Assembly (NCBI RefSeq): GCF_002201515.1
Contig: NZ_CP021421.1
Span: forward strand, 1,736,001-1,800,000
Source: Muribaculum intestinale
GTDB taxonomy: Bacteria; Bacteroidota; Bacteroidia; Bacteroidales; Muribaculaceae
Length of the DNA: 64,000 nt
Direction of reading: 5' to 3'
A program made the translations under genes and the position numbers. Below, piece by piece: positions 16,687 to 25,591 of the stretch (positions are counted from its first letter, which is position 1; each line of letters begins with the position of its first letter). A model generated the notes under the pieces. The model worked only from the letters and a program-made list of their open reading frames with translations, did not search any database and was not told the DNA's origin.

Positions 16687-17790
16687 ATGGCATTGCAATG
16701 CGGCATAGTCGGTCTGCCCAACGTGGGCAAATCGACCCTTTTCAACTGTCTGTCAAACGCTAAGGCTCAGTCGGCCAACTTTCCATTCTGTACCATTGAG
16801 CCGAATGTGGGCGTAATCACCGTGCCCGACGACCGCCTGACCAAACTCGTGGAGATGTGTCAGCCCAAGAGCGTGGTGCCCGCCACGGTCGAGATTGTCG
16901 ATATTGCCGGTCTGGTAAAGGGTGCTTCCAAGGGCGAGGGCCTGGGCAACAAGTTCCTGGCCAACATCCGCGAGACCGATGCCATCATACATGTGCTCCG
17001 CTGCTTCGACGACGACAATATCACCCATGTCGACGGCTCGGTTGATCCCGTGCGCGACAAGGAGATTATCGATTACGAACTTCAGCTCAAGGACCTCGAG
17101 ACCGTAGAGAGCCGTATCGCCAAGACCCAGAAACAGGCGCAGACCGGAGGCGACAAGGTGGCCAAGATGCAACTTGATGTGCTCCTCCGCTACAAGGAGG
17201 CGCTCGACCAGGGTCTGCCTGCACGCTCGGTGAGCTTTGACGGACAGGATGAGCAGAAATTTGCCCGCGAACTGTTCCTGCTCACCAACAAGCCTGTGCT
17301 CTATGTATGTAATGTCGACGACGGCTCTGCAGCCACCGGCAACGCCTATGTGGAGGCCGTACGTGAGGCCGTGAAGGGGGAGAACGCCCAGATACTGATT
17401 GTGGCCGCCCAGACCGAGGCCGATATCGCGGAACTCGACACTTGGGAAGAGCGTCAGGAATTTCTTGCCGAAATCGGACTTGAAGAGTCGGGTGTTAGCC
17501 GACTGATACGCTCGGCCTACGCGCTGCTCGACCTTCAGACCTACTTTACCGCAGGTCCCGACGAGGTTCGCGCCTGGACATTCATGCGCGGCTCCAAGGC
17601 TCCAAAGTGTGCCGGTATCATCCATACTGACTTCGAGAAGGGATTTATCCGTGCCGAGGTAATCAAGTATGACGACTATGTGGCCCTCGGAGGCGAGACC
17701 GGCGTGCGCGAGGCCGGCAAGCTCGGTATCGAGGGTAAGGAATATGTGGTGCAGGATGGCGATATAATGCATTTCCGCTTCAATGTGTAA
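16687..17790 (+). CDS. ychF: Redox-regulated ATPase YchF (Obg-family)
   Basis: A 367-residue protein of standard length. [18 protein letters not shown] is the P-loop, followed by [12 protein letters not shown] (switch I), [17 protein letters not shown] (G3), VLYVCNVDD in place of the NKxD motif, and a C-terminal TGS domain ([33 protein letters not shown]). YchF binds ATP rather than GTP, associates with ribosomes and is linked to oxidative stress. It is alone on its transcript, with the next plausible start 108 bases away. Confidence 0.97.
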   Translation: MALQCGIVGLPNVGKSTLFNCLSNAKAQSANFPFCTIEPNVGVITVPDDRLTKLVEMCQPKSVVPATVEIVDIAGLVKGASKGEGLGNKFLANIRETDAIIHVLRCFDDDNITHVDGSVDPVRDKEIIDYELQLKDLETVESRIAKTQKQAQTGGDKVAKMQLDVLLRYKEALDQGLPARSVSFDGQDEQKFARELFLLTNKPVLYVCNVDDGSAATGNAYVEAVREAVKGENAQILIVAAQTEADIAELDTWEERQEFLAEIGLEESGVSRLIRSAYALLDLQTYFTAGPDEVRAWTFMRGSKAPKCAGIIHTDFEKGFIRAEVIKYDDYVALGGETGVREAGKLGIEGKEYVVQDGDIMHFRFNV

Positions 17791-17898
17791 GAAGTGCATG
17801 CCTGACCCGTGCCATCTCGGGGCGAAGGATCACTTGAGCATGTGAACAAAATGTGTGGTGTAGCGGTTTTTATATTACAACGTTTCACACATTTATCT

Positions 17899-19095
17899 AT
17901 GAGATGCAATCTACGCTTACTGTTAGCAGTAGTGCTTATCTACCCCTTGTGCGCAATGTCGTCACAAGGGGTAGATGACCTTATTTCGCGTCTGCGCGGA
18001 AAGGTGTGCTACAATGCGACTGTCGATTTCAAGGTGCTTATGTCACTACAGGACGATGTGGCGTATCATGTCGACCTGTATTCCGCCGCATCGCCGGCCG
18101 ACACACTGGCTCCATGCGATTATCTGATACGGTGGTCGGTGCCGGGGTCGGAGAACCGAGTCGCTACCGACGGCTTCTCGGCATATTTCAGCGGCAATCT
18201 GTTCACATTCCGCGGCGAGCGTATGGTAGAACGGCATTTTCTGTCAGACCCTATGCCTTTTCTCCCCTCGGGACGCACGCCGGGCGCGCAGAGGCGCACA
18301 CAGTTTGCCGAACTGTTGCCGCAGTTTATCGCCGACGAGATAGAGGCTATAACCACATCGTCGGACTACCTGTGGCATTTCACCCCCGACACTATAGTCG
18401 ACGGGCGCGCGGCCATGGCTCTTGGCGCGCGGCTTGAGGTGAACGGCGCTGTGTCGCGTGAGGCTCTTTATCTCTTCGACCGTGAGAGCGCCATGCCTCT
18501 GTGCATCACCACCGACAACAATCCGGGCGCTCTGGCCGAGCAGACCATTGTGGCGACATACACCGCTCCGGAGGCACCTCTGGCGTGTGCCCCGCTTACC
18601 GACAGTCTGCTCGCCGACATGTACCCCGATATATTCGAGAAGTATCGAGAAAATACTTTTGCCATAGTGAATCTGCCGGGACAGCCTCTGCCGAGATTCG
18701 CTCTGCCTACCCTTACCGGCGAGCGGTATACATATTTAGGACGCACTCAGGGATTCCGCCAGCCTACTATGGTGGTGCTTTTCGAGCCTGAGTCGTCGTT
18801 TGCCCGGGCTACAATCGAAGGGGTGAGAAGCGCGGCCATGCAGCTGCCTTACAACGCCGACATCCTATGGGCCTCGGTGAGCAATGACCGTGACGCTGTC
18901 GACAGCCTCCTCCCGGCCGACAGGATGGGGGAGACTACACTTGTATCGGCCAAGGCTTTGGCGCGCGACTGCGGCACCGCCACATTTCCGGTGGTGATAC
19001 TGGTCGGGAGCGACGGAGTGGTGGCCGATGTAGTTGTCGGCTACAACAATTCGCTTGTGTCCGATGTTATTCAGAAAGCGGCGATGCTCCGTTGA
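17899..19095 (+). CDS. Exported protein with LolA-like N-terminus and thioredoxin-fold C-terminus lacking CxxC
   Basis: A 398-residue protein with signal peptide MRCNLRLLLAVVLIYPLCAM. Residues about 30-230 read as a beta-rich domain like outer-membrane lipoprotein carrier folds (DYLIRWSVPGSENRVATDGF, LYLFDRESAMPLCI). The C-terminal half (GQPLPRFALPTLTGERYTYL, MVVLFEPESSFARATIEGVR, FPVVILVGSDGVVADVVVGY) is thioredoxin/AhpC-like, but the usual CxxC is replaced by PESSFA, so it should not be a disulfide oxidoreductase. It probably works in the periplasm. The ATG at 17899 is chosen for its signal peptide. It precedes tpx by 63 bases. Confidence 0.65.
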   Translation: MRCNLRLLLAVVLIYPLCAMSSQGVDDLISRLRGKVCYNATVDFKVLMSLQDDVAYHVDLYSAASPADTLAPCDYLIRWSVPGSENRVATDGFSAYFSGNLFTFRGERMVERHFLSDPMPFLPSGRTPGAQRRTQFAELLPQFIADEIEAITTSSDYLWHFTPDTIVDGRAAMALGARLEVNGAVSREALYLFDRESAMPLCITTDNNPGALAEQTIVATYTAPEAPLACAPLTDSLLADMYPDIFEKYRENTFAIVNLPGQPLPRFALPTLTGERYTYLGRTQGFRQPTMVVLFEPESSFARATIEGVRSAAMQLPYNADILWASVSNDRDAVDSLLPADRMGETTLVSAKALARDCGTATFPVVILVGSDGVVADVVVGYNNSLVSDVIQKAAMLR

Positions 19096-19158
19096 GAGTG
19101 CTCTCAAGTCGGACCCGTGGCTTACATTTAACATGTTCATAAAAATAATTCTGTCGAA

Positions 19159-19656
19159 ATGGAAACCGTATATTTCAAAGGTAACGAATGCCATACCTGT
19201 GGAAATCTGCCCTCGGTAGGCTCCACCGCTCCCGATTTCTCGCTTGTGACCCCTGAACTAAAAGAAGTGGGCCTTTCTGACTTCCCCGGGAAGAAGATAG
19301 TGTTGAATATTTTCCCGAGTCTTGACACTCCGGTATGCGCCACATCGGTGCGCCGGTTCAACGAGAAGGCCGCCGGAAAAAAGGATGCCGTAGTGCTCTG
19401 TGTGTCGGTCGACCTGCCTTTTGCAGCAGGACGATTCTGTACGCTCGAAGGGCTGAAGGATGTAATTCCGGCGTCGGCGTTCCGTTCTTCGGAGTTCGCG
19501 CGCTCGTATGGCGTTGAACTTGTCGATGGTCCTCTCAAGGGGCTGCTTACCCGTGCTGTCGTTATCATTGACGCCGACCGTAAGGTAATATACCGCGAGC
19601 TTGTCGATGAGATTACCGGTGAGCCCGACTATGATGCAGCTCTGGGAATGCTCTGA
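19159..19656 (+). CDS. tpx: Thiol peroxidase Tpx
   Basis: A 165-residue atypical 2-Cys peroxiredoxin of normal length. The peroxidatic cysteine is Cys60 in FPSLDTPVCATSVRRFNEKA and the resolving cysteine is Cys94 in FAAGRFCTLEGL. It reduces hydrogen and alkyl hydroperoxides using thioredoxin. It follows a thioredoxin-fold protein by 63 bases, and a 31-bp hairpin follows it. I saw no OxyR-type site that I could defend. Confidence 0.95.
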   Translation: METVYFKGNECHTCGNLPSVGSTAPDFSLVTPELKEVGLSDFPGKKIVLNIFPSLDTPVCATSVRRFNEKAAGKKDAVVLCVSVDLPFAAGRFCTLEGLKDVIPASAFRSSEFARSYGVELVDGPLKGLLTRAVVIIDADRKVIYRELVDEITGEPDYDAALGML

Positions 19657-19679
19657 CGCAACAGACCACTTATATCGCA

Positions 19680-19744
19680 CATCATTATACTACTATCCCC
19701 TTAGAGGCGACTGTCGCTTCTAAGGGGATAGTAGTATAATGATG
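19680..19744. terminator. Very long bidirectional terminator hairpin between tpx and folB
   Basis: Arms 19680-19710 and 19714-19744 pair over about 31 bases with one G-U pair and a three-base loop. It lies between the convergent tpx and folB genes. There is no poly-U run, but the foot of the stem is A/T-rich. Confidence 0.75.
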
Positions 19745-19766
19745 TATATGCTGTCGATATCTACAA

Positions 19767-20123
19767 TCACCATCGTAGCACTACCGCTACCGAATCGATG
19801 TCGGCGGCAAAGGGGGGTACAAGTTTGGCTACGCGTATCATTCCACCGGCTATGAGCGGGAAACGTCGGGTAAGAGCCATGCGCAGTCGTCCGGCCACAT
19901 GTTCGAGAAGCTGCGACGGCACAGTCATTACTTCACGCACCACTGCCACAGCTTCGGCATAGTTGAGAGTATCCTCAAGACGGTCATCCGCGATTGCCCC
20001 GTCGGCGGGATAGCGGAGGTGCACAGTTACTTCAAACAGGTTTCCTACCTTGCGTTCCTGCTCGCCTACGCCATGGCGGGCAAACAGTCGCAATCCGTTT
20101 ACTTCTATAGTAAGGTCATTCAT
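19767..20123 (-). CDS. folB: Dihydroneopterin aldolase FolB
   Basis: A 118-residue protein of standard length. ARHGVGEQERKVGNLFEVTV, the LNYAEAVAVVREVM segment, LLEHVAGRL (catalytic Glu region) and VAKLVPPFAADIDSVAVVL match the family. It splits 7,8-dihydroneopterin to 6-hydroxymethyl-dihydropterin and glycolaldehyde in folate synthesis. It is the last gene of the lpxB-dgt-TPM-folB run, 31 bases after the TPM gene. Confidence 0.93.
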   Translation of the reverse strand: MNDLTIEVNGLRLFARHGVGEQERKVGNLFEVTVHLRYPADGAIADDRLEDTLNYAEAVAVVREVMTVPSQLLEHVAGRLRMALTRRFPLIAGGMIRVAKLVPPFAADIDSVAVVLRW

Positions 20124-20154
20124 GATTTACAGTCCATATAAAATGTATGGGGAG

Positions 20155-21414
20155 TTACCATCCTCCCGATGCTCCGCCTCCACCGGTTGAGCCTCCTCCA
20201 AACGAGCCTCCGCCGAAGCCTCCTCCACCGAATCCACCGCCTCGGCCACCAATCGGGGGAACGATTACTACCGGAGGGGCGGCTTTCGGGATAGTGTAGT
20301 TGCGGGCATTGTCTTTGTGGCAGTTGCGGCAGTTGTATATCTTCTGTCCCCAGCCCTCCTCTCTTGTAGTCGGACTCTTGACTATGCGGTCGGCCACGAG
20401 TGTACATGCGCGTGCGCCGCAGTTTGGACATGGCGTATAGTTTTTCGAGTGGTTGACATATGGAAGGATGTCGGTCTCACCGCAGTTGGGACACAGCCAC
20501 ACGTCGTAGTCGACTGAGTCGATGCGCTCTTCGGTGTCCTGGGCGGGTGTGAGGTAGGCGTTGTCCGACTTCTCGTCGAGGCGCTTCATCTTTGTCGAGC
20601 AGTTGGGACATTTGCGCGATGCTGTGCGCAGACGGCGCATGATAATCATGAGCGGCACAAATACCACAAGCCCCATACCGATGGTGGCAAACGAGATAAT
20701 GAGCGCCGGCAGTTGCAGTTGCTGTAGCCTGATGTAGCGCTGGTAGCGGTTCTGACGACGTGTCGACACGAGCGTGATTATAAAGAATATCAGCATAAGG
20801 GCAGCGATAAACATGCTTATCTTTATCCATATCCCGAAGAAGTCGATGGTCTCCTCCCCGCCGCGGCGCCGGTCGTTGGCATATTTCGACATAAGCTCCT
20901 CGGTAGCGCCCGGGGTTGTGAGGAGATAGCTCAGATTGCCTACCGCGTCGGCCACTCCGCCGTCGGTGTCGCCACCTTTGAAATATTGGTTGGAACTGCG
21001 TATGATGCGCCCCGCTATTATGTCGGGCACTACGCCCTCGGCCCCGTAGCCGGTGCGTATCACAGCCTTGCGGTCGCCCATGGCCACGAGGTAGAGCACA
21101 CCGTTGTCGTTGTCCTCCTTGCCGATGCCCCAGTCGGTAAACAGTTCGGTGGCGAAGCTGTCGATGTCGCCACCCTCGATGCGGTCGACTACCACTACGG
21201 CGAGTTCGGCCGACGATGTCTCCCACACGCGTCTTATGGCTGCGTCGAGGCTGTCGCGCATGGCTGGCGACAGGAGTCCGTCGGGGTCCGACACATAGCG
21301 CCGTGCATCGGCCAGGTGTACGTTGGGTATATCCTTTACGGAGTGTACGGCAGCCCCCGCTGATATGGCGGCTGCAAGTATTATCAGGAAGAATGTCAGA
21401 ATCTTGCGTGTCAT
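20155..21414 (-). CDS. TPM-domain membrane protein with four CxxC knuckles and glycine-rich tail
   Basis: A 419-residue protein. A signal peptide (ILTFFLIILAAAISAGAAVH) is followed by a TPM domain of about 150 residues (YVSDPDGLLSPAMRDSLDAA, ELAVVVVDRIEGGDIDSFAT, GYGAEGVVPDIIAGRII). Two membrane segments follow (IWIKISMFIAALMLIFFIIT and ALIISFATIGMGLVVFVPLM). Then come four CxxC pairs (CPNC, CPNC, CPNC, CRNC), which look like two zinc ribbons, and a tail of Gly, Phe and Ser ending ASGGW. The TPM_phosphatase family includes the YgcG group and has been linked to photosystem repair in plants; the bacterial role is unknown. It sits 12 bases after dgt and before folB, likely cotranscribed. Confidence 0.85.
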   Translation of the reverse strand: MTRKILTFFLIILAAAISAGAAVHSVKDIPNVHLADARRYVSDPDGLLSPAMRDSLDAAIRRVWETSSAELAVVVVDRIEGGDIDSFATELFTDWGIGKEDNDNGVLYLVAMGDRKAVIRTGYGAEGVVPDIIAGRIIRSSNQYFKGGDTDGGVADAVGNLSYLLTTPGATEELMSKYANDRRRGGEETIDFFGIWIKISMFIAALMLIFFIITLVSTRRQNRYQRYIRLQQLQLPALIISFATIGMGLVVFVPLMIIMRRLRTASRKCPNCSTKMKRLDEKSDNAYLTPAQDTEERIDSVDYDVWLCPNCGETDILPYVNHSKNYTPCPNCGARACTLVADRIVKSPTTREEGWGQKIYNCRNCHKDNARNYTIPKAAPPVVIVPPIGGRGGGFGGGGFGGGSFGGGSTGGGGASGGW

Positions 21415-21426
21415 AACGTATGTATC

Positions 21427-22806
21427 TTATACGGCCGGAAGAGAGTGGCCGTTGAGTTTGCGGAATAGGTCGAGGGCATAGACGTCGGTCATCGCCGACA
21501 TGTGGTCGAGCACGGCCTGTATTCTTCCGAACAGGGTAGGGGCCGCCGTGTCGTACTGTTGCGGCACTTTGCTCAGAAGCAGTTCGGAATAGTTGAGCGA
21601 CGGGTTGCGTACGGCATGTATCAGTTTCTCCAGCAGGAACGATATGATGCGGTTGCCCGCGAGCTCGATGTCGACCACATCGCCCGCACAATATATCTTT
21701 TTCCATGCAAGGTCAGAGCAGTTGCGGTAGCCCCGGCACTCCTGTTCATCGATATGATCGAGCAGGGAGCCTGAGAAGGCACCGCGCAGTATAGTATCCT
21801 CGTTGTCGAGGAATGCGCGTGAGCATTGGCTGACAAGCGAGCCGATGACACACGAGCGCATATAGGCGATTTTCTCGTTGGGGTCGGCCACCTTGTCCAT
21901 AATCTCCATCATGCGCGAGCGCCGCTCTTCGGAGAAGAATCCGAGAAACATGTCGGTCACTTCGCGTGTGCTTACCACATGCAGCTTATGGGCGTCCTCC
22001 ATGTCCATCACCTGGTAGCAGATATCGTCGGCAGCTTCCACAATGTAGACGAGCGGATGGCGGCAATAGCGAGTGCGGCCGTCCGGTGCAGGTAGGGCTA
22101 TAAGACCGAGCTCGTCGGCGATACGGCGGAATGTCGATATTTCGGTCGTGAAGAAGCCGAATTTGCCGTTGGCTCCGGCCAGCGACGATTCATAAGGGTA
22201 CTTTACGATAGAGGCGAGCATGGAGTAGGTCATGGCGAAACCACCCGGGCGACGTCCGTTGAACTGATGGGTTAGGAGCCTGAACGAGTTGGCATTCCCC
22301 TCGAAGTGTGTTATGTCGGCCCACTGTTCGGGTGTGAGCATTGGGCACAGTCCCGCACCCTCTCCTTCGCTGAAGAAAGTCGATATGGCTTTCTCGCCCG
22401 AATGTCCGAACGGCGGATTGCCGAGGTCGTGTGCGAGGCATGCGGCGCCCACGATTTCGTCGATAGCATCGAGTTTGCCTACCCATGGCTGTGATGCATG
22501 CCGCTTGCGCAATTCGCGAGTGATTTCATTGGCCAGACTGCGTCCTACCGAGGCCACCTCCATTGAGTGGGTCAGTCGGTTGTGTACGAATACCGAGCCT
22601 GGCAGAGGAAACACCTGAGTCTTGTTTTGCAGTCGTCGGAATGGCGACGAGAACACCAGCCGATCGAAATCGCGCTGGAAGTCGCTGCGAATGCCACTGC
22701 GCGCGTCGTGGTAGTGTTCCAGTCCGAACCGCTTGTCGCAGATGAGTCGGTCCCAGCTCATGGCCGGCGGGGTGCTTATGGTATTGTCCGGGGTGTCGGT
22801 AGTCAT
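21427..22806 (-). CDS. dgt: Deoxyguanosinetriphosphate triphosphohydrolase (dGTPase)
   Basis: A 459-residue HD-domain protein with NRLTHSMEVASVGRSLA (metal His80) and CLAHDLGNPPFGHSGEKA (His126-Asp127 and the downstream His), as in dGTPases. It hydrolyses dGTP to deoxyguanosine and triphosphate, affecting dNTP balance and phage resistance. The start overlaps the lpxB stop in an ATGA, so the two are translationally coupled. Confidence 0.94.
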   Translation of the reverse strand: MTTDTPDNTISTPPAMSWDRLICDKRFGLEHYHDARSGIRSDFQRDFDRLVFSSPFRRLQNKTQVFPLPGSVFVHNRLTHSMEVASVGRSLANEITRELRKRHASQPWVGKLDAIDEIVGAACLAHDLGNPPFGHSGEKAISTFFSEGEGAGLCPMLTPEQWADITHFEGNANSFRLLTHQFNGRRPGGFAMTYSMLASIVKYPYESSLAGANGKFGFFTTEISTFRRIADELGLIALPAPDGRTRYCRHPLVYIVEAADDICYQVMDMEDAHKLHVVSTREVTDMFLGFFSEERRSRMMEIMDKVADPNEKIAYMRSCVIGSLVSQCSRAFLDNEDTILRGAFSGSLLDHIDEQECRGYRNCSDLAWKKIYCAGDVVDIELAGNRIISFLLEKLIHAVRNPSLNYSELLLSKVPQQYDTAAPTLFGRIQAVLDHMSAMTDVYALDLFRKLNGHSLPAV

Positions 22807-23942
22807 TGTTGCTTTCTGTTTGCGAGTTGGTGTATTATTCCGGCGGCGGTAGCCGGAGCATCGTTTGTGCCGAGAATAGCGCGCATCTCGCGGTATCCTT
22901 CGAGCTGGTTGTCGTGGCCCGGGCGTCCGGGAAGTATGTTGCCGAGTTCACGTCCTACCAATTTGGGAGTGCACATGTGTACGAGCATTTCCGGGATAAT
23001 CTTTTTCCCGGAAATCAGGTTGGGGAGCGATACGTAGGATATTTTCAGCAGTTTCTCCATTATTTTGTAGGAGAGCTTTATTCCGTTGGCTCTGTAGCAT
23101 ACTACCTGTGGGGTGCCTATCAGGGCGCATTCCAGAGTGGCTGTGCCTGAGGTCACGAGCGCCACTTCGGCGTGGTGCATCAGTTCGAATGTGTCGCCGC
23201 TCACAAGCGGTATGCCCGGAGTCAGATAATATCCGTAATATGACAGATCGATGCCCGGAGCCGCCGCCACTACCGGCATATAGTCGGGGTACATGGCTGC
23301 GGCCGCTTCCATTATCTGGAGATTGTTTTTGATTTCACTGCGTCGGCTCCCCGGCACGAGCGCTATTATCGGTCGGTCGGGTAGATTGTGTCGCCGTATG
23401 AATTCTTCCCGTGATGATGCGCGGGCCAGTCTTTCATCGACCTCCTTTACCGACGGATTGCCTACGTATGTGGCTTCGTAGTTGTGGCGGTCGCGGTAGA
23501 ATGCAGGCTCGAATGGGAGTATGCAGCACATCCTGTCGACCAGACGGCGTATCTCTTTTACTCTCCATTCTTTCCATGCCCATACCTTCGGCGATATATA
23601 GTAGGCCACCCGGGTGCCATGCTTGCGGGCATAGGCTGCGAGTTTGAGGTTGAAGCTCGGATAGTCGACAAGCACGAGCACATCGGGACGGAAGTCGTCG
23701 ATGGCTTTGCGCGCGCGCTTCATGTTGGATGCAATCTGGGGCAGATGGCGCAACACCTCGCTGAATCCCATGAAAGCCATCTCGCGATAGTGGATTACCG
23801 GCTCGCATCCGGCTGCGGCCGCCATGAGGTCGCCGCCAAGAAATGCTATCTCCGCAGATTTGTCGGTGTGCATGATTGCTGCAATCAGTTCGGATGCATG
23901 GAGGTCGCCCGAAGGCTCTCCTGCCGATATAAAGTACTTCAT
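22803..23942 (-). CDS. lpxB: Lipid-A-disaccharide synthase LpxB
   Basis: A 379-residue GT19 protein starting MKYFISAGEPSGDLHASELI, the family's N-terminal nucleotide-sugar signature. YYISPKVWAWKEWRVK, ILPFEPAFYRDR, LVPGSRRSEIKNNL and VALVTSGTATLECALIGTPQ (the UDP-binding GT-B motif) follow in order. It joins UDP-diacylglucosamine and lipid X to make the lipid A disaccharide at the inner membrane. The ATG at 23942 is preferred because the other ATG at 23969 sits on the -7 box. Confidence 0.96.
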   Translation of the reverse strand: MKYFISAGEPSGDLHASELIAAIMHTDKSAEIAFLGGDLMAAAAGCEPVIHYREMAFMGFSEVLRHLPQIASNMKRARKAIDDFRPDVLVLVDYPSFNLKLAAYARKHGTRVAYYISPKVWAWKEWRVKEIRRLVDRMCCILPFEPAFYRDRHNYEATYVGNPSVKEVDERLARASSREEFIRRHNLPDRPIIALVPGSRRSEIKNNLQIMEAAAAMYPDYMPVVAAAPGIDLSYYGYYLTPGIPLVSGDTFELMHHAEVALVTSGTATLECALIGTPQVVCYRANGIKLSYKIMEKLLKISYVSLPNLISGKKIIPEMLVHMCTPKLVGRELGNILPGRPGHDNQLEGYREMRAILGTNDAPATAAGIIHQLANRKQQ

Positions 23943-23968
23943 CGCTCGTAGGTTTAGATGATTTTCCA

Positions 23969-23976
23969 CAAAGATA
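23969..23976 (-). promoter_or_regulatory. -7 element (TATCTTTG) for the lpxB operon
   Basis: The minus strand reads TATCTTTG, a full TAnnTTTG match, 26 bases upstream of the lpxB ATG. The -33 region is not clear. Its position argues against the longer lpxB start. Confidence 0.55.
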
Positions 23977-24021
23977 CGTAATTATTTGCTCTTTGAGAGT
24001 GGAAAATGCGTAGGAATTCGT

Positions 24022-24945
24022 TCAGCCGCTGAACGCTACATTGTATTTGCGCAGCATCATGAGCGGATGGTACGACTCTTTGGCGCGTCGTAGGCCCTCG
24101 TCGCCGGCATCCTCCTCGCGGTTGATGAATGTCACTCCGTAGCGGTCGAGCATCATGGCTGCAAACTCCTTGTTGATTGTCTCACCGGCGCCGTTTATGT
24201 CGTGGAGCATTTTCTCGATATGCACATAGAGAGTGTCGGCTATGACTTCTCCGATGGCGAATGCCACTATACCGCGGTCGGGAGTCATCAGAGCCGCTCC
24301 ATCCATGGGCAGTGAGTCCCAGTGGTCGAGCAGCCGCATCACTTCGTTGCGCTCGATTTGTGCCGTCACATGTTCCTCGTCGGGAGGCAGAGTATCAAGA
24401 AACGTCTTTATCCGGGGTACCATGTCCGGTGTGAGGTCGACAAGGCTTGCTCCCGGATGGTCGGAGGTGAACCGGTTCACATGGTTGCGTTTTTTGCTGT
24501 AGCGGTTGCCGGAGAGTGTGGCGAGGTCACGGGCATTATATAGATAGTCGGCCCAGTCGGTCAGCTCCTCTATGCGGCATTCGCCGAGTTGTCTTAGTTC
24601 CTCGACACGGTCTTCGGGCACGGCTGAAAATACAAGCGGAATGTTTTCGGCCATACAATATTCCTTAAGCAGTGCTGCTGCGTCCGACAGCGGCATCTCG
24701 CCTATGGGTATAGAGAATGCCGGCGTGGTGCGGTCATTCTCTTCTACGCCTTTTACAAATAGGGTGTTATCGACAATAGCGTATTCATAATTGAAATAAT
24801 GTGCCCACATAATCATTCCTGCGATGGTGTAGTCGCATGTACGGCTGTGGGAGCGGGCGAGCAGCGGGCTGATAGTGGCGACAGCGTTGTAGTCCATTTT
24901 ATGGAAACGCAGTCGGGGTATTACGGCAGTAGTTGACAGATACAT
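24022..24945 (-). CDS. DUF2156 protein, GNAT-like phosphatidylglycerol lysyltransferase C-domain type
   Basis: A 307-residue protein resembling the DUF2156/LPG_synthase_C family. Landmarks are SRTCDYTIAGMIMWAHYFNY, IVDNTLFVKGVEE, GNRYSKKRNHVNRFTSDHPG, VAFAIGEVIADTLYVHIEKM and GAGETINKEFAAMMLDRYGV with TFINREEDAGDEGLRRAKES, the typical double GNAT-fold signature. Members include soluble paralogues of the MprF transferase domain; the substrate is unknown. Starts at 24945 or 24897 are both possible; a longer frame to 25191 would run through a non-coding region and is rejected. It lies 79 bases upstream of lpxB in the same direction. Confidence 0.78.
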   Translation of the reverse strand: MYLSTTAVIPRLRFHKMDYNAVATISPLLARSHSRTCDYTIAGMIMWAHYFNYEYAIVDNTLFVKGVEENDRTTPAFSIPIGEMPLSDAAALLKEYCMAENIPLVFSAVPEDRVEELRQLGECRIEELTDWADYLYNARDLATLSGNRYSKKRNHVNRFTSDHPGASLVDLTPDMVPRIKTFLDTLPPDEEHVTAQIERNEVMRLLDHWDSLPMDGAALMTPDRGIVAFAIGEVIADTLYVHIEKMLHDINGAGETINKEFAAMMLDRYGVTFINREEDAGDEGLRRAKESYHPLMMLRKYNVAFSG

Positions 24946-25036
24946 AAAGCAGATTATTGTTGATTCATAACAACCCGTGTGGATTATTCCATTGTACCAC
25001 GGATTAATTATAAAACAAAAAGAATAGCATAAATGC

Positions 25037-25067
25037 TTGCATTGTCGGAGAAAAACCCATACCTTTG
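25037..25067 (+). promoter_or_regulatory. Promoter for the candidate structured RNA (TTG-N20-TACCTTTG)
   Basis: TTG at 25037-25039 and TACCTTTG at 25060-25067, 20 bases apart, match the Bacteroidetes promoter layout as well as the tRNA promoters in this window. No protein gene starts within 500 bases downstream, so it probably drives a non-coding RNA. Confidence 0.6.
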
Positions 25068-25073
25068 CGGCAA

Positions 25074-25468
25074 CACATTGAAATTGATTGTATGCTCGTA
25101 ATTTGCGGTATACGCCTCTCTTCTCCATGTCATGAGACATTCGTCTGCCGCTCTGCGGCTTATGAATAAGATACAAGTCTATAACTAACATAAAACTATG
25201 TTGATACAGAGATATTTTTACCCGGTTGGGGTTGTGCCGGAGCCTTGTGGCTTGCGGCTGTTCCGGTATATATACGGTTCAAGCATATGATGCCGGTAAA
25301 AATCCCGATTGCTGTAATTAATATTTAAGACGTAATTAGTTGTCAGGGACGCTTCTATATGTTTTACTGACTTTTGAAGCATCAGGACAATTCAAACGAT
25401 ATCGCACAATCAACATTCACTAAATTTTTCGGGAAAGCCGTAGTCGTGATGACTGTGGCTTTTTCATT
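25074..25468 (+). ncRNA. Candidate structured non-coding RNA of about 395 nt
   Basis: This stretch is bounded by a good promoter (25037-25067) and a terminator (25434-25464). It holds several hairpins: ATGTC/GACAT at 25127-25140, GCCGC/GCGGC at 25147-25159, AACATA/TATGTT at 25187-25202, and a long-range stem pairing 25214-25225 with 25293-25303 (11 pairs, one bulge) that encloses a further hairpin (25236-25244 with 25256-25267). Two short reading frames lie inside (25092-25169, 25 codons; 25198-25290, 30 codons), but neither has a clear signal. It matches no tmRNA, RNase P, SRP or riboswitch core that I know. Ends are estimates. It could instead be a long leader that terminates before the lipoprotein gene at 25592. 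Confidence 0.45.
25434..25464 (+). terminator. Intrinsic terminator of the candidate RNA
   Basis: AAAGCCGTAGTC (25434-25445) pairs with GACTGTGGCTTT (25451-25462) with two wobble pairs and a five-base loop, running into a U-rich tract (TTTTT then CATTTT). It ends the RNA upstream of the gene at 25592. Confidence 0.7.
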
Positions 25469-25591
25469 TTAATAAAAAAAGTTAAATGCATTACTGTAAC
25501 AGATATTTAACATAAGAGATATGCTCGAAATACTAAAAAATTGTTTCCTTTGCGCTGAATAGTTTAATAAACCATAATTTATATCACACAG

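Noticed and set aside
16753..17799. A 348-codon minus-strand frame across ychF
   Set aside because: It is a shadow of ychF, whose motifs are complete, and its translation has no recognisable domain.
20477..21706. A 409-codon minus-strand frame overlapping the TPM and dgt genes
   Set aside because: It is an Arg/His-rich shadow frame crossing two real genes.
25092..25169. A 25-codon frame in the candidate RNA
   Set aside because: It contains two of the RNA hairpins and has no clear ribosome-binding or conservation evidence; not called as a gene.
24946..25191. N-terminal extension of the DUF2156 protein
   Set aside because: The extra 82 residues do not resemble the family and lie in the region that carries the opposite-strand promoter and RNA.
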